Notes: a model not told the origin generated them from the sequence alone. A stretch of DNA of 64,000 bases from Enterobacter asburiae (GCA_011754535.1 JAAQVN010000001.1:3348001-3412000), one strand, 5' to 3'. Positions 10,237-21,553 are shown, counted from the stretch's first letter. Numbers and translations: made by a program.

Positions 10237-11903
10237 AGCTGGCTCACCTGCGCCAGCAGGCTTTGCAGGGTCTGCGCGCCGTCGGCCTCGTTCACCACCA
10301 GCTCAATCAGCGTCGCGCCCGGCTGCTTCCAGGCGGTGCTTAACGCCGCATCCAGCTGTTCCCAGCTTTCCGGACGATGGTATTTCAGGCTAAACATCGC
10401 CGCGGCGTGTTCAAACTGCACGTTCTGCGGCATCAGATAGAAGCGCTCGCGCTCGCTCTGGGGCGTCGGTAACAGGGAGAAGATCTGCCCGCCGTTATTA
10501 TTGACTACAATCAGCACAAACGGTGCGGATGCCTGACGCAGCAGCGCCAGCGCGTTGAGATCGTAGAGCGCCGAAAGATCGCCCACGATCGCCAGCGTCG
10601 ATTTCGCGCTGGCGCGCTGCACGCCTGCCGCCGTCGAGATCAGCCCGTCGATGCCGCTGGCACCACGGTTGCTGTAAACCGGATAGCCCGCCGGCAGCTT
10701 CGAAAAGGCGTCAATCAACCGCACGACGAGGCTGTTACCGACAAACAGCTGGCCCTGTTCAGGCAGGTACCGGCGAATACGGTGCGCCAGCCCGGCTTCG
10801 CTGAATGCCTCACAGCGCGCTTTGGTGATTTCCCACGCCTGACGCGACAGCTCCGGGATCGCCACCGCCCAGGGCTGACGTTTTTCCGCCGGGTGCAGTT
10901 CCAGCCAGCTGTCAATTTCGCTCACCAGACGACGGCCGCGATGGTGCGCCGGGTCGAGCCGCCCTTCCAGCGCGTCCACCACCCAGTACTCTTCAGGCGT
11001 GCAGGTCGCCTGCCACTGCAGCAGACGTTTGCCGGTAAGGCTTGCGCCGATCTGGACCACAATCTGCGCCTGTGAAAGCTCAGTAACCGCTTTCGCGTTA
11101 CCCAGCCAGAGATCGGCGCACGGCAGCGGCTGACCGGTCTGGGAAAGCACGTCGCCAATCAGCGGCCAGCCAAGGGTTTGCGCCCATTCGGCGACCCGCC
11201 TGCCTTCGGCGGCGCTCATGCGCCCGGCGATGACCACGCCGCGCTTCTGCCGCCAGAAGAACCAGTCGCGCTGCTTCGCGCTCTCAAGATGCGTCTGCTC
11301 GCGCAGCCACGGCTTTTCGCTCTGCCACCAGTCGCCGAGTGACTGCTGCCAGTCAATACCGGTATCGTCCAGCTCCCCGTAAAGCGGTTCGGCAAACGGG
11401 CAATTGATATGCAGCGCCCCGCTGCGCAATGTTGCCATGGCGTGATCGACGGTGGAGACCAGCCAGCTTGCCGGAATATCCTTGGTAGGACGCGGTAACG
11501 AAACCGTCTGTGAGGGATGCGAAGAAAAAAGTCCCGGCTGGCGTATGGCCTGATTGGCGCCACAGTCGATTAGCTCAGGCGGGCGGTCGGCCGTCAGCAG
11601 GATCAGCTTTTCACCGGTTAACCCGGCTTCAATCAGTGCCGGATAGAGGTTCGCCACGGCGGTACCGGAGGTGACGATCACCGCCACGGGTTCTTTGCTA
11701 ACCTTCGCCAGCCCGAGCGCGAGATGGCCAAGGCCGCGTTCGTCAAAATGGGTGTGGTGAATCAACGCCCGGTTTTCAGCGGCTGCCAGCGTCAGCGGCG
11801 TTGAACGAGAACCCGGTGCAATACACACGTGCCTGACGCCATGGCGCGTCAGGGCTTCAAGGATCACCGCCGCCCAGCGTCGGTTAAAAGAACTTACTGA
11901 CAT
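10233..11903 (-). CDS. menD: SEPHCHC synthase MenD
   Basis: A 556-residue thiamine-diphosphate enzyme that joins 2-oxoglutarate to isochorismate, the first committed step to menaquinone. N-terminal motif [14 protein letters not shown] binds isochorismate. The thiamine-diphosphate motif begins [12 protein letters not shown] and ends in VVNNNGG. I set the start at the ATG at 11903 ([15 protein letters not shown]), which gives exactly the E. coli length; an upstream ATG would add six residues. It follows menF after 88 bp and overlaps menH by 4 bp. Confidence 0.95.
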   Translation of the reverse strand: MSVSSFNRRWAAVILEALTRHGVRHVCIAPGSRSTPLTLAAAENRALIHHTHFDERGLGHLALGLAKVSKEPVAVIVTSGTAVANLYPALIEAGLTGEKLILLTADRPPELIDCGANQAIRQPGLFSSHPSQTVSLPRPTKDIPASWLVSTVDHAMATLRSGALHINCPFAEPLYGELDDTGIDWQQSLGDWWQSEKPWLREQTHLESAKQRDWFFWRQKRGVVIAGRMSAAEGRRVAEWAQTLGWPLIGDVLSQTGQPLPCADLWLGNAKAVTELSQAQIVVQIGASLTGKRLLQWQATCTPEEYWVVDALEGRLDPAHHRGRRLVSEIDSWLELHPAEKRQPWAVAIPELSRQAWEITKARCEAFSEAGLAHRIRRYLPEQGQLFVGNSLVVRLIDAFSKLPAGYPVYSNRGASGIDGLISTAAGVQRASAKSTLAIVGDLSALYDLNALALLRQASAPFVLIVVNNNGGQIFSLLPTPQSERERFYLMPQNVQFEHAAAMFSLKYHRPESWEQLDAALSTAWKQPGATLIELVVNEADGAQTLQSLLAQVSQL

Positions 11904-11991
11904 GAGATTGTCCGGTATCAAGAATGCGACACAGTATAAATAATAGAAAAAATTGGAATTTTGATATGAATCGGGATTGCGCGAATCTGTA

Positions 11992-13287
11992 TTAATCCCT
12001 TAGGAGCAGAGAGCGCAATCCGGCGGCTTTGTTTTCAATCTCCTGCCACTCCTGCTCCGGGTCAGACCCGCTGACAATGCCCGCCCCGGCGTAGAGCCGC
12101 AGGGCGTCTTCCCGGACGCGCGCCGAGCGCAGCGCCACGCAGAACTCGCTTTGCTCGGGGGATAAATACCCGGCTGAACCGGCGTACCACTCGCGGTTGA
12201 AGGGTTCTACGTGCTGTATAAACTCACGCGCAGGTTGTCGCGGTAGCCCGGCTACCGCCGCCGTCGGCTGGAGCACGTGCAGGCACAGCTCATCGTCGGC
12301 CTGCTTAAGCTCGGTCCAGATACAGCGGCGTAAGTGCTGAACTTTACGCAAGCGGACGACCTGAGCCGGCAATACCTCCAGCGTCTGCGTATGGTGCTGA
12401 AGACGCTGGCAGATATCTTCCACCACCAGCATATTTTCGCGCTGGTTTTTATCGTCATTCAGCAGCCACTCGCCGAGACGCTGCGCCTGCTTATCGTCAG
12501 TATGGCTGGCAACGGTACCCGCCAGCGCTTCGGTGCGCAGCAGCTTGCCGCGCCGCCGCCAGAGACGCTCTGGCGTGGAGCCGAGAAACGCATTGCTGGC
12601 GTCGAATATCATGCAAAAATGATAGCAGTTTAAATTCAAGGCGCGGCTGGCGGCCATCAGCGCGACGGGGTTAACGCGCTGTTTACACTGCAAATCGGTT
12701 GCACGGGCGAGAACCACCTTTTCGAAATCACCGCGTGCAATCGTCTCTGTCGCTTTGCCGATAAGGCTAAGCCATTGCGGTTTTTCCGGATGATGGGTTT
12801 CGCGCTCAACCTGCACGGAGAGCGGGCGGATAGCCCGGGCAGGAAGCAGTTGCTGTAAGAACGCCCGCGCGGTGCGGGCGTCGTCCTCAAGCGAGCTGTC
12901 GCTCCACAGCTGCAGGCGCAACGTGGCGTGGCCAGCGGTACGACGCCACAGCAGACGCGGTAAAAAGAGGCTGCCCTGCTCCGGGTTAAACGCGTTCAGG
13001 CCGCAGATACGGGTATCTTCAGGCGCGTGTTGCGCGCGCAAAAACTGCGAGGCTAACGCCAGAGAGGAGAATTGGGTGACCGCTCCCAGCGCGGCCAGCT
13101 CTTCATCGCCGTTACGCTGTTGCCAGTAAAACTGCGGATAGCACTGCTGCTCGCCCAGCCAGGCGAGGGGATCGAAGGCATCGTTTAACGGGAAAGAGAC
13201 GTCGAATTGACGCAGACCGGATGTTGCAGGTAACGCTTGCGCAAGCTGGGTACGCAGGTGCTCCAGCGCGAGGAAAATCGAATTCAC
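11992..13287 (-). CDS. menF: Menaquinone-specific isochorismate synthase MenF
   Basis: A 431-residue chorismate-utilising enzyme that isomerises chorismate to isochorismate for menaquinone. The C-terminal chorismate-binding domain shows [26 protein letters not shown] and the metal-binding stretch [13 protein letters not shown], followed by [10 protein letters not shown]. Length equals the E. coli protein. It is the first gene of the men operon, so the operon promoter should lie in the 85 bp between it and elaB, or within elaB. Confidence 0.95.
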   Translation of the reverse strand: MNSIFLALEHLRTQLAQALPATSGLRQFDVSFPLNDAFDPLAWLGEQQCYPQFYWQQRNGDEELAALGAVTQFSSLALASQFLRAQHAPEDTRICGLNAFNPEQGSLFLPRLLWRRTAGHATLRLQLWSDSSLEDDARTARAFLQQLLPARAIRPLSVQVERETHHPEKPQWLSLIGKATETIARGDFEKVVLARATDLQCKQRVNPVALMAASRALNLNCYHFCMIFDASNAFLGSTPERLWRRRGKLLRTEALAGTVASHTDDKQAQRLGEWLLNDDKNQRENMLVVEDICQRLQHHTQTLEVLPAQVVRLRKVQHLRRCIWTELKQADDELCLHVLQPTAAVAGLPRQPAREFIQHVEPFNREWYAGSAGYLSPEQSEFCVALRSARVREDALRLYAGAGIVSGSDPEQEWQEIENKAAGLRSLLLRD

Positions 13288-13372
13288 GCGAACCTCTCCC
13301 TGTTAAAACCTCATATTATACGGGGTACCATAAGAAATATCAGTACCCACGTATAGGGAGTGGTTAAGCGCC

Positions 13373-13678
13373 TTAACGACGGGCCAGCAGCAGCCCCAGC
13401 ACCAGCCCTACGGCTGCCCCCACCCCAATGCCCTGCCACGGTTTTTCATGGACGTAGTCATCGGCACGATAAACCGCTTTTTTGGCGCGGTAGTAATACG
13501 TATCAGACGCATGGCTGACGCGGTTTTTAACGTCGTGGAGCGCCTGCTCTGCACGGGCTTTCAGCTCGATATATTTCTGATCGGCAGGGTCGCCTGAGGA
13601 ACGTAACACCTCTTCCAGCGTTTCGCTCAGTAAGGTCAGGTCGTCGTCGATACGGGTATCCCAGGATTGAAATGACAT
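13373..13678 (-). CDS. elaB: Ribosome-associated tail-anchored protein ElaB
   Basis: A 101-residue member of the ElaB/YqjD (DUF883) family. The first 80 residues are charged and helical, rich in heptad-like spacing (LTLLSETLEEVL, ELKARAEQALHDVKNRV). The C-terminus is a single hydrophobic anchor (GIGVGAAVGLVLGLLLA) ending in RR. Family members are stationary-phase inner-membrane proteins that bind ribosomes in E. coli. The start MSFQSW at 13678 agrees with the family length; an upstream in-frame ATG adds only four residues and cannot be fully excluded. Confidence 0.9.
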   Translation of the reverse strand: MSFQSWDTRIDDDLTLLSETLEEVLRSSGDPADQKYIELKARAEQALHDVKNRVSHASDTYYYRAKKAVYRADDYVHEKPWQGIGVGAAVGLVLGLLLARR

Positions 13679-13731
13679 ATTTTTCTCCATGTTAGTACAC
13701 CAGTCCGCTAACTATAGACAACGACGCGCCA

Positions 13732-14193
13732 TTACGCCTGTTTCGCTTCGCGCGCCATGCCGATGTGCGGAATACCGTCTTCGTCGTAGATGTCGGTGAC
13801 CGGCATAAAACCGAAATGACCGTAGAAGGATTGCAGGTGCGCCTGCGCGCCCAGGTATAACGCCTTGTCCGGCCACTGTTTTTGGCACGCCTCCAGCGTT
13901 TTTTCCATCAGCCGATAGCCCAGCTTTTCACCGCGCGCGTTACCGCTGACGATAACCCGACCTATCGCGACGGGCTCGACATCGTCCTCGCTTTTCAGAA
14001 TCCTCGCATACGCCACCAGCTCGCCATCCTTCCAGCCAAGGATATGGCGGTTTTCGCCAACGAGGTCATCGCCGTCGATGTCCTGATACGGGCAGGTCTG
14101 TTCAACCACAAACACTTCGCAGCGCAGTTTAAGCAGCGCATAGAGCGAATGAACGGTGAGCTCACTATGATGTAAATCTTGCCACTGGATCAT
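13732..14193 (-). CDS. elaA: GNAT-family acetyltransferase ElaA
   Basis: A 153-residue protein of the ElaA subfamily of GNAT acetyltransferases. The acetyl-CoA loop region is [20 protein letters not shown], and the family motif [14 protein letters not shown] is near residue 28. Its substrate is unknown. I start it at the ATG at 14193 ([12 protein letters not shown]), matching the E. coli length, rather than nine codons upstream. It is divergent from rbn and lies just upstream of elaB, as in E. coli. Confidence 0.92.
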   Translation of the reverse strand: MIQWQDLHHSELTVHSLYALLKLRCEVFVVEQTCPYQDIDGDDLVGENRHILGWKDGELVAYARILKSEDDVEPVAIGRVIVSGNARGEKLGYRLMEKTLEACQKQWPDKALYLGAQAHLQSFYGHFGFMPVTDIYDEDGIPHIGMAREAKQA

Positions 14194-14264
14194 CTCTTTC
14201 TCCTTCCTGGGGTTCATCACGTTATACTAAACCCCTCCCCGTTCGGCAAAGGGCTGATTGCGTT

Positions 14265-15182
14265 ATGGAACTGATTTTTCTGGGTACGTCCGCTGGCGTG
14301 CCAACCCGCTCACGAAACGTGACGGCAATTCTGCTGGATCTTAAGCATCCCACCCGCGGCGGGCTGTGGCTGTTTGACTGCGGTGAGGGGACGCAGCATC
14401 AGCTGTTACATACCTCGTATCACCCCGGCAAGCTGGACAAAATTTTTATTACTCATCTTCATGGCGACCATCTGTTTGGCCTTCCCGGCCTGCTGTGCAG
14501 CCGCTCTATGGCCGGTAACGCCAACCCGCTGACGATTTACGGGCCTGCGGGTATTCGTGAATTTGTTGAAACCACGCTGCGCCTGAGCGGGTCGTGGACC
14601 GATTATCCGCTGGAGGTGGTTGAGATTACCGAAGGCCAGGTATTCGATGACGGAGATTATCGGGTTAGTGCTCAACCGCTCAATCATCCTGTGGAATGCT
14701 ATGGCTACCGTGTTGAAGCGCATGACAAACCCGGCGCGCTGGATGCCGCCGCGCTGATGGCCGACGGCGTAAAACCCGGTCCGCTGTTCCAGCGACTCAA
14801 ACAGGGCGAGACCGTCACGCTGGAGGACGGACGCGCCATCAACGGCCAGGATTATCTCTCCGCACCGCAGCCAGGCAAAAAACTGGCGATTTTTGGCGAT
14901 ACGGCCCCCTGCCCGACGGCGCTCACGCTTGCCCGGGGCGTGGACGTGATGGTGCACGAAGCCACGCTGGAGACGGCGATGGAAGAGAAAGCCAACGGCC
15001 GCGGCCACAGCTCAACGCGTCAGGCGGCGCAGCTTGCCCGTGATGCGGGTGTAGGGAGACTGATCGTCACTCATGTTAGCTCCCGCTACGACGCGCGGGG
15101 GTGCGCAAGCCTGCTGGCAGAGTGCCTGGCGGTGTTCCCGGCGTGCGAGCTGGCCGAAGATTTCGCTAAGGTCAGCGTTTAA
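14265..15182 (+). CDS. rbn: Ribonuclease Z / RNase BN
   Basis: A 305-residue metallo-beta-lactamase-fold ribonuclease (formerly elaC) that trims tRNA 3' ends. The zinc-binding motif [13 protein letters not shown] is at about residues 64-76. Later metal ligands are in [18 protein letters not shown] and the HSST motif ([11 protein letters not shown]), and the last is in VTHVSSRY. Length is that of the bacterial short form. The region downstream holds the cheV promoter only 4 bp after its stop. Confidence 0.95.
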   Translation: MELIFLGTSAGVPTRSRNVTAILLDLKHPTRGGLWLFDCGEGTQHQLLHTSYHPGKLDKIFITHLHGDHLFGLPGLLCSRSMAGNANPLTIYGPAGIREFVETTLRLSGSWTDYPLEVVEITEGQVFDDGDYRVSAQPLNHPVECYGYRVEAHDKPGALDAAALMADGVKPGPLFQRLKQGETVTLEDGRAINGQDYLSAPQPGKKLAIFGDTAPCPTALTLARGVDVMVHEATLETAMEEKANGRGHSSTRQAAQLARDAGVGRLIVTHVSSRYDARGCASLLAECLAVFPACELAEDFAKVSV

Positions 15183-15185
15183 CCC

Positions 15186-15212
15186 TTCATTTTTCTCTCA
15201 GAATGCCGATAA
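15186..15212 (+). promoter_or_regulatory. Sigma-28 (FliA) type promoter for cheV
   Basis: GCCGATAA at 15205-15212 is a perfect match to the enteric FliA -10 element. Eleven bases upstream, TTCATTTT at 15186-15193 matches the -35 consensus TAAAGTTT at 5 of 8 positions. The distance to the cheV start is about 35 bp after the -10. The -35 is weak but the spacing is exact, and cheV is a chemotaxis gene, so class 3 flagellar control is likely. Confidence 0.8.
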
Positions 15213-15246
15213 CGATTAAAAGGTCAGCATTTCTCTCGAGGGTAGA

Positions 15247-16251
15247 ATGGATAATTTCCAGAAAGATATTGATGACAGGGCGAATCTCACCCTGTCGAAC
15301 CGTTTTGAACTGTTGCTGTTCCGTCTTGGCACCTCTCTGAACGAAAATAAATCCGAGCTGTTTGGCATTAACGTTTTTAAGCTGCGTGAAATTGTGCCGA
15401 TGCCGGAATTCACAAAACCCGCCGGGATGAAATCACCGCTGATGGGGATGGTGAATATACGCGATCAGGTGATCCCGGTGATCGACCTGGCCGCCGTGGC
15501 GGGCTGTAAGCCCACCACCGGGCTGAACATCCTGCTGATCACCGAATACGCCCGCAGCGTGCAGGCCTTTGCCGTGGAATCGGTTGAGAACATCATGCGT
15601 CTGGACTGGAAGCAGGTGCACGCGGCGGAAACCGCCGTCAGCGGCCGCTATATCACCAGCATTGCCTGCCTCGATGAGAAAACGGATACCAACGATCTGG
15701 CGATGGTGCTGGACGTTGAGCAGATCCTGTATGACATCACCCCGGCCAATCACGATCTGCACGCGACCAATCTGAAGACTACCAAATTCAACATCAAGCC
15801 GGGTTCGGTCGCCATTGTGGCGGAAGATTCCAAAGTAGCGCGTTCGATGCTGGAGAAAGGTCTGCAGGCGATGGAGATCCCGGCGCAGTTGCACATCACC
15901 GGCAAAGACGCGTGGGAGAAAATTGGCGTGCTGGCCGCTCAGGCGCAGGCTGAGGGTGTGCCGATCACAGACAAGATCGCCCTGGTGCTGACCGACCTCG
16001 AAATGCCGGAGATGGACGGATTTACGCTGACGCGCAAAATCAAAACCGACCCGGTCCTGAAAGATATTCCGGTGGTGATCCACTCGTCCCTTTCCGGCAA
16101 CGCTAACGAAGATCATATTCGCAAGGTGAAGGCGGACGGGTATGTGGCGAAGTTTGAGCTGAACGAGCTGTCGTCGGTGATTGAAGAGGTGCTGGACCGC
16201 TCGATGAAGAAGATTGACGGGCCGTTGATTAGCAGGAAACAGCTGGCTTAA
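15247..16251 (+). CDS. cheV: Chemotaxis coupling protein CheV
   Basis: A 334-residue two-domain protein. Residues about 15-170 are a CheW-like domain (FELLLFRLG..., LMGMVNIRDQVIPVIDL). Residues about 185-315 form a receiver domain with acidic pocket AEDS and phospho-acceptor Asp250 in LVLTDLEMPEMDGF. CheV couples chemoreceptors to CheA and can be phosphorylated for adaptation. Salmonella has cheV and E. coli K-12 does not, so this gene helps place the organism. It stands alone, far from the main flagellar genes, behind its own FliA-type promoter and a GAGGG ribosome-binding site. Confidence 0.95.
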   Translation: MDNFQKDIDDRANLTLSNRFELLLFRLGTSLNENKSELFGINVFKLREIVPMPEFTKPAGMKSPLMGMVNIRDQVIPVIDLAAVAGCKPTTGLNILLITEYARSVQAFAVESVENIMRLDWKQVHAAETAVSGRYITSIACLDEKTDTNDLAMVLDVEQILYDITPANHDLHATNLKTTKFNIKPGSVAIVAEDSKVARSMLEKGLQAMEIPAQLHITGKDAWEKIGVLAAQAQAEGVPITDKIALVLTDLEMPEMDGFTLTRKIKTDPVLKDIPVVIHSSLSGNANEDHIRKVKADGYVAKFELNELSSVIEEVLDRSMKKIDGPLISRKQLA

Positions 16252-16269
16252 GTCCTGTGCGGGCTGGTG

Positions 16270-16302
16270 CCCTCACCCCATCCCTCTCCCACAGGGAGAG
16301 GG
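16270..16302. repeat. Palindromic intergenic repeat (CCCTCACCC family)
   Basis: The unit CCCTCACCCCAT is followed by a perfect 9 bp stem CCCTCTCCC / GGGAGAGGG with loop ACA (16282-16302). The same unit recurs at 53112-53145 and twice, inverted, at 60763-60878. It is a small dispersed palindrome comparable to REP elements. Confidence 0.75.
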
Positions 16303-16312
16303 CGCAAACCAT

Positions 16313-16338
16313 AAAAAACCCGCCAAGGCGGGTTTTTT
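16313..16338. terminator. Bidirectional terminator between cheV and nuoN
   Basis: A6 CCCGCC AA GGCGGG T6: a symmetrical hairpin with an A-run on one side and a T-run on the other. It can end cheV transcripts (plus) and nuo operon transcripts (minus). Confidence 0.9.
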
Positions 16339-16342
16339 GTTT

Positions 16343-17800
16343 TTACATTAATGGCATCGCTCGCTGCACAATATCAATCAGCGGCTGCGGATAGATACCG
16401 AAGATCAGCACCAGCAGCGCGGAGATGAGTACCACGATCCCCCCGGCGCTGTACTGCCAGTTGGATGGCGCATCACGGTTGAGCTGCTGAGGCGCACTCA
16501 GATACAGGCTCACCGCCACGCGCAGGTAGTAGTAGAGGCCAATCGCGGAGCCAATCACCACGCCCGCAGTCAGCCACCACAGGTGCGCCTGCACACCGAC
16601 GGCCAGCACGTAGAACTTACCGATAAAGCCCAGCGTCATTGGGATACCTGCCAGAGAGAGCATCATCACGGTCATCACCGCGGACAGGATCGGACGGTGC
16701 CAGAACAGACCACGGTAGGAGAACAGTGAATCGGCATCCGGGCCACGGTACGGGCTGGACATCAGGCTCACCACGCCGAAGGCGCCGAGGCTGCTGAACA
16801 GGTAACCTGCCAGATACACGCCCACAGCTTCCATTGACATCTCACCGCTCTGCAGCGCAATCAGCGCCACCAGCAGGTAGCCCAGATGAGAGATGGACGA
16901 GTAGCCCAGCAGACGCTTGATGTTGGTCTGGCTCAGCGCCATCAGGTTACCGAAGATGATGGAGACGAACGCGATAATGCCCAGCACCACGCGAACCGCT
17001 TCGCTGTCACCGACCGGCGCGTACAGGAACAGACGCATGACCACACCGAAGATAGCGATTTTGCTCGCCGTCGCCAGGAAGGTCGACACAGGCGCCGGAG
17101 CGCCCTGGTAGACGTCTGGCGTCCACAGGTGGAACGGAACCAGAGAGAGCTTGAAGCCGAGGCCAACGATCATCATGCCCAGACCCGCCAGCAGCAGCGG
17201 CTCATGCAGCATGCCGTCACCGAGGCTCTTGCCGAGCGCCATGAAGGAGAGGTTACCGGACTGCGCGTACAGCAGCGCAATGCCAAACAGCAGGAACGAG
17301 GACGCAGCAGCAGACAGAATGGTGTACTTGATGCTCGCTTCCAGAGAACGCTTCTGGCGGAAGGCGTAACCAATCAGGCCGAACAGCGGCAGTGAGATCA
17401 GCTCAATACCGAGGAACAGCGCGGCCAGGTGGTTGGCATTCGCCAGCAGAATGCCGCCCAGTGCGGCAATCAGAACCAGCAGGTAAAACTCTTCTTTGTT
17501 GTCGTTGTAGCCTTCAAGCCACGGGTACGCAAAGGTACAGGTCGCCAGGCTCGCCAGCAGCACCAGACCGGTGTAAAGCATGGCATAGCCGTCAACGCGC
17601 ATCAGCGGGGTGACGTCCATCGCCCCGCCCTGGCCAACAAACCAGAGAGAGACTAACGCGGCGTTCAGTCCGATGACCGACAGCGTGGCATTCAGGAAGT
17701 GATTGCGTCGCCACGCAATGGAGAGCATCACAACCACCACCGTCAATCCGACGATCAGCAGCGGTAGCAGCGCGATCAGTTGTTGTGGAGTTATTGTCAT
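16343..17800 (-). CDS. nuoN: NADH-quinone oxidoreductase subunit N
   Basis: A 485-residue polytopic membrane protein with about 14 hydrophobic segments. It is one of three antiporter-like proton-pumping subunits of complex I. Family features include [17 protein letters not shown] with the conserved membrane glutamate, [20 protein letters not shown] in the central broken helix, and [14 protein letters not shown]. It is the last gene of the operon, 6 bp after nuoM, and its stop lies only 4 bp from the bidirectional terminator. Confidence 0.96.
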   Translation of the reverse strand: MTITPQQLIALLPLLIVGLTVVVVMLSIAWRRNHFLNATLSVIGLNAALVSLWFVGQGGAMDVTPLMRVDGYAMLYTGLVLLASLATCTFAYPWLEGYNDNKEEFYLLVLIAALGGILLANANHLAALFLGIELISLPLFGLIGYAFRQKRSLEASIKYTILSAAASSFLLFGIALLYAQSGNLSFMALGKSLGDGMLHEPLLLAGLGMMIVGLGFKLSLVPFHLWTPDVYQGAPAPVSTFLATASKIAIFGVVMRLFLYAPVGDSEAVRVVLGIIAFVSIIFGNLMALSQTNIKRLLGYSSISHLGYLLVALIALQSGEMSMEAVGVYLAGYLFSSLGAFGVVSLMSSPYRGPDADSLFSYRGLFWHRPILSAVMTVMMLSLAGIPMTLGFIGKFYVLAVGVQAHLWWLTAGVVIGSAIGLYYYLRVAVSLYLSAPQQLNRDAPSNWQYSAGGIVVLISALLVLIFGIYPQPLIDIVQRAMPLM

Positions 17801-17806
17801 GGCGAA

Positions 17807-19336
17807 TTACGGCCTTGTAGTAGAAGCAGAATTAACAAACCACTGCTGGATGTTACCCATCGCGCTGTGCGAGGTATCCAGAATCGGCTGCGGGAAGAAC
17901 CCCAGCAGCACCAGCAGTACGACCAGCAGCAGGATGATGAACAGCTCGCGCAGCGACATCCCCGGCAGTTCTTGAGCAGCAATTTCGCTCTTCGCTTTAC
18001 CGAAGTAAGCGCGGTGCAGCATCGCCAGCGAGTATACGGAAGCGAACACCAGACCAAAGGTGGAGATCACGGTAATCACCGGTACCACTTTGAAGCTGCC
18101 GAACAGAATCATAAATTCGCCGACGAAGTTACCGGTACCCGGCATCCCCAGGGTAGCCACCGCGAAGAACATGGACAGCGCTGGCAGCCACTTAATTTTG
18201 CTCCACAGACCGCCCATCATACGCATGTCGCGGGTATGCAGACGTTCGTACAGCTGACCGCACAGGATGAAGAGGCCGGCTGCGGACAGACCGTGCGCAA
18301 TCATCTGGATCACCGCGCCCTGGTACGCCAGTTGGCTGCCGGTGTAGATAGCAATCAGCACGAAGCCCATGTGGGAAACGGAGGTGTAGGCAATCAGACG
18401 CTTGATGTCGTACTGCGTGAAGGCCATCCACGCGCCGTAGAAGATACCGATTACGCCCAGCCACATGGCGATTGGCGCGAACTCTGCGGAAGCATTCGGG
18501 AACAGCGGCAGTGCGAAGCGCAGCAGACCGTAGGCCGCCGTTTTCAGCAAGATGCCCGCCAGGTCAACGGAACCCGCCGTTGGTGCCTGAGAGTGCGCGT
18601 CTGGCAGCCAGCCGTGCAGCGGAACCACCGGCATTTTCACCGCGAAGGCGATGAAGAAGCCCAGCATCAGCAGGTATTCAACGCCGTGGGACATTGGCGT
18701 CTTCAGCAGATCTTCGTAGTTGAAGGTCCAGGTGCCGGTCGCGCTGTGGTGAACAAACACCAGCGCCAGAATCGCAATCAGCATCACCAGACCACTCGCC
18801 TGGGTATAGATGAAGAATTTGGTTGCCGCCGTGATACGCGTTTTACCGTCGGACGCCTTGTGGCCCCACAGCGCGATCAGGAAGTACATCGGCACCAGCA
18901 TCATCTCCCAGAAGAAGAAGAACAGGAACATGTCGATGGCAAGGAACACGCCGATCACGCCGCCCAGGATCCACATCAGGTTCAGGTGGAAGAAGCCCTG
19001 GTATTTTTCGATTTCTCGCCAGGAGCAGAGTACCGCCAGAACGCCGAGCAGACCGGTCAGCACTACCATCAGCAGCGACAGACCGTCAATCGCCAGGTGG
19101 ATGGTGATACCGAAACGCGGGATCCACGGCAGGATAAACTCAGACTGCCACTGCGGAATGCCCGCAGACTGGGTCAGTGAGTAACCGCCCTGCAACCACA
19201 GTTGCAGGCCAAGCGCGAGCGTCAATCCCATGGTGATCAGCGCGATCCAGCGCGGCATCTTCACGCCAAAGCGTTCAGTCTGCCAGCACAGGAAGCCGCC
19301 GATGAAGGGAATTAATATTAGCCAGGGTAGTAACAT
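17807..19336 (-). CDS. nuoM: NADH-quinone oxidoreductase subunit M
   Basis: A 509-residue membrane protein with about 14 hydrophobic segments, an antiporter-like proton-translocating subunit of complex I. It carries FFFFFWEMMLVPMYFLI with the conserved glutamate, FFIAFAVKMPVVPLHGWLPDAH with the conserved lysine, and LIAYTSVSHMGFVL. It follows nuoL after a 76 bp gap that holds a hairpin, the longest gap among the distal membrane genes. Confidence 0.96.
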   Translation of the reverse strand: MLLPWLILIPFIGGFLCWQTERFGVKMPRWIALITMGLTLALGLQLWLQGGYSLTQSAGIPQWQSEFILPWIPRFGITIHLAIDGLSLLMVVLTGLLGVLAVLCSWREIEKYQGFFHLNLMWILGGVIGVFLAIDMFLFFFFWEMMLVPMYFLIALWGHKASDGKTRITAATKFFIYTQASGLVMLIAILALVFVHHSATGTWTFNYEDLLKTPMSHGVEYLLMLGFFIAFAVKMPVVPLHGWLPDAHSQAPTAGSVDLAGILLKTAAYGLLRFALPLFPNASAEFAPIAMWLGVIGIFYGAWMAFTQYDIKRLIAYTSVSHMGFVLIAIYTGSQLAYQGAVIQMIAHGLSAAGLFILCGQLYERLHTRDMRMMGGLWSKIKWLPALSMFFAVATLGMPGTGNFVGEFMILFGSFKVVPVITVISTFGLVFASVYSLAMLHRAYFGKAKSEIAAQELPGMSLRELFIILLLVVLLVLLGFFPQPILDTSHSAMGNIQQWFVNSASTTRP

Positions 19337-19357
19337 GGCGATTTACATTCCTTTTTA

Positions 19358-19376
19358 AGGCCCCCAGCAGGGGCCT
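19358..19376. other. Hairpin in the nuoL-nuoM gap
   Basis: A perfect 7 bp stem AGGCCCC / GGGGCCT with a 5-base loop. In the direction of nuo transcription it is followed by TTAAAAAGG and not by a T-run, so it is more likely an mRNA processing or stability structure than a terminator. Confidence 0.6.
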
Positions 19377-19412
19377 GATTTTCAACGAATTCGAATAAAA
19401 TTCACTTAACGA

Positions 19413-21254
19413 TCAACGCAACACCATCAGCAGCGCCAGCACGACAACCGCACCGATGCTCATGGACGCCACATACCAGCGCAGGTAACCGTTCTCGCTG
19501 TACAGCAGGCCTTTACCTGCAAAGCGGGAGAGGATCGCCGGGATGTTCATCAGGCTGTTCAGCGGGTCGCGCTTCAGCAGCCACGCGATGCCCAGGAACG
19601 GCTTAACGAAGATCATGTCGTACAGCCAGTCGAAGCCCCACGCGTTGTACCACCAGGTGCCCAGCAGACGGCCCGGCGCGCTGTTGGCAACGGCAGTGAC
19701 CAGCGTGCGTTTACCCAGCCACAGCCATGCTGCAATCAGGATGCCCGCGATAGCGACCACACCGGAGGTGATTTCAAGCGTCAGAACGCGACCGTGCTCA
19801 AGCTCGGTAGTGTCTGGCAGTACGCCCTGCAGCGGAGGCACAATCATCGCGCCAACGAAGGTGGAGAGTACCAGCAGCACAATCAGCGGCAGGTGGTGGG
19901 TGATCCCCTTACCTGCGTGAGCGTGAATTTGTTCTTTACCGTGGAATACGATGAAAATCATACGGAAGGTATACAGGGAGGTCATAAACGCACCGACCAG
20001 ACCCGCAACCATCAGATTGATATGACCATTCGCCATGGCGCCCGCAAGGATTTCGTCCTTACTGAAGAAGCCCGCGGTGATCAGCGGCAGTGCCGCCAGC
20101 GCCGCGCCGCCCACCAGGAAGCAAACATACACCAGCGGGATGGACTTACGCAGTCCGCCCATCTTGAAGATGTTCTGTTCGTGATGGCAGGCCAGGATGA
20201 CGGAACCGGACGAGAGGAACAGCAGCGCTTTAAAGAACGCGTGCGTCATCAGGTGGAAAATGGCCGCGTCCCACGCCTGAACGCCCAGCGCCAGGAACAT
20301 GTAACCAATCTGGCTCATGGTGGAGTATGCGAGAACACGCTTGATGTCGGTCTGCACCAGCGCAGCAAAACCCGCCAGCACCAGCGTAACTGCACCGACA
20401 ATACCCACCAGATGCAGAATTTCCGGGGTCATCAGGAACAGGCCATGGGTACGCGCAATCAGATAAACACCGGCGGTTACCATGGTCGCGGCGTGGATCA
20501 GCGCGGAGACAGGGGTTGGACCCGCCATCGCGTCGGCCAGCCAGGTCTGCAACGGCAGCTGTGCGGATTTACCCACGGCACCACCCAGCAGCATCAGCGT
20601 TGCCCACCACAGCATGTTGTTGCCTGCTTCGAAGTGCGCCGGCGCCAGTTCCACCATTTCGCGGAAGTTCAGCGTGCCCAGTTCGTTGTAGAGAATGAAC
20701 AACGCGAACGCAAGGAAGACGTCACCCACGCGGGTCACGACGAACGCTTTCATGGCCGCTGCACCATTCTTCGGATCGGTATAGTAGAAACCGATCAGCA
20801 GGTAAGAACATAGACCCACGCCTTCCCAGCCCAGATACATCAGCAGCAGGTTATCGGCCAGCACCAGAACGACCATGCTGGCGATAAACAGGTTGGTGTA
20901 GGCGAAGAAGCGGGAGTATCCCTCTTCACCGCGCATGTACCAGGAGGCAAACATGTGGATCAGGAAGCCGACGCCGGTGACCACGGAGAGCATGGTCAGC
21001 GAGAGGCCGTCCAGCACCAGGTTGAAACCGATGTTGAAATCACCGACCGACATCCACGTCCACAGCGGCACGCTGAAAGGCTGACGCCCGTTGTTAAAGA
21101 AGTCGATACCCGCATACGCTGTGACCAGCGCGGCCAGGCCAACAGAGCCCATGCCGACGGTTGCAGACAGATTCTCAGACCAGCGGCCGCGAGAAAACGC
21201 CAGCAGCACGAAGCCAATCAGCGGAAAAATAATGGTTAAGGCAAGCATGTTCAT
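19413..21254 (-). CDS. nuoL: NADH-quinone oxidoreductase subunit L
   Basis: A 613-residue membrane protein, the most distal antiporter-like pump of complex I, with about 16 hydrophobic segments. The C-terminal part should hold the long lateral helix that runs along the membrane arm. Motifs include [19 protein letters not shown] with the conserved glutamate, [21 protein letters not shown] with the conserved lysine, and [14 protein letters not shown]. Its start overlaps the nuoK stop by 4 bp. Confidence 0.96.
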   Translation of the reverse strand: MNMLALTIIFPLIGFVLLAFSRGRWSENLSATVGMGSVGLAALVTAYAGIDFFNNGRQPFSVPLWTWMSVGDFNIGFNLVLDGLSLTMLSVVTGVGFLIHMFASWYMRGEEGYSRFFAYTNLFIASMVVLVLADNLLLMYLGWEGVGLCSYLLIGFYYTDPKNGAAAMKAFVVTRVGDVFLAFALFILYNELGTLNFREMVELAPAHFEAGNNMLWWATLMLLGGAVGKSAQLPLQTWLADAMAGPTPVSALIHAATMVTAGVYLIARTHGLFLMTPEILHLVGIVGAVTLVLAGFAALVQTDIKRVLAYSTMSQIGYMFLALGVQAWDAAIFHLMTHAFFKALLFLSSGSVILACHHEQNIFKMGGLRKSIPLVYVCFLVGGAALAALPLITAGFFSKDEILAGAMANGHINLMVAGLVGAFMTSLYTFRMIFIVFHGKEQIHAHAGKGITHHLPLIVLLVLSTFVGAMIVPPLQGVLPDTTELEHGRVLTLEITSGVVAIAGILIAAWLWLGKRTLVTAVANSAPGRLLGTWWYNAWGFDWLYDMIFVKPFLGIAWLLKRDPLNSLMNIPAILSRFAGKGLLYSENGYLRWYVASMSIGAVVVLALLMVLR

Positions 21255-21553
21255 CCACGCAACTCACTTACTGAATCGATGTTCAGATTCTGGCGGCGAC
21301 GATGGAGCTGCAGCAACAGCGCCAGGCCAATACTCGCTTCGGCAGCCGCGAGGCTGATAGCGAGAATGTACATCACCTGACCATCGGTCTGGCCCCAGTA
21401 GCTTCCGGCGACCACGAAGGCCAGCGCGGAGGCGTTAATCATGATTTCCAGACCGATCAGCATAAACAGCAGATTGCGGCGGATAACCAGACCGGTCAGA
21501 CCCAGAACGAATAAAATCGCAGCGAGGATCAGTCCATGTGTTAAGGGGATCAT
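21251..21553 (-). CDS. nuoK: NADH-quinone oxidoreductase subunit K
   Basis: A 100-residue protein with three membrane helices, part of the complex I membrane arm. It carries the buried glutamates of the E-channel and proton path in [19 protein letters not shown] and [19 protein letters not shown]. Length equals E. coli NuoK. It overlaps nuoJ and nuoL by 4 bp each. Confidence 0.96.
   Translation of the reverse strand: MIPLTHGLILAAILFVLGLTGLVIRRNLLFMLIGLEIMINASALAFVVAGSYWGQTDGQVMYILAISLAAAEASIGLALLLQLHRRRQNLNIDSVSELRG

Noticed and set aside
17780..19180. 466-codon open frame on the plus strand opposite nuoM
   Set aside because: It is exactly antisense to a well-recognised nuoM, is rich in His, Gln and Arg, and has no family features. 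It arises from codon bias of the real gene.
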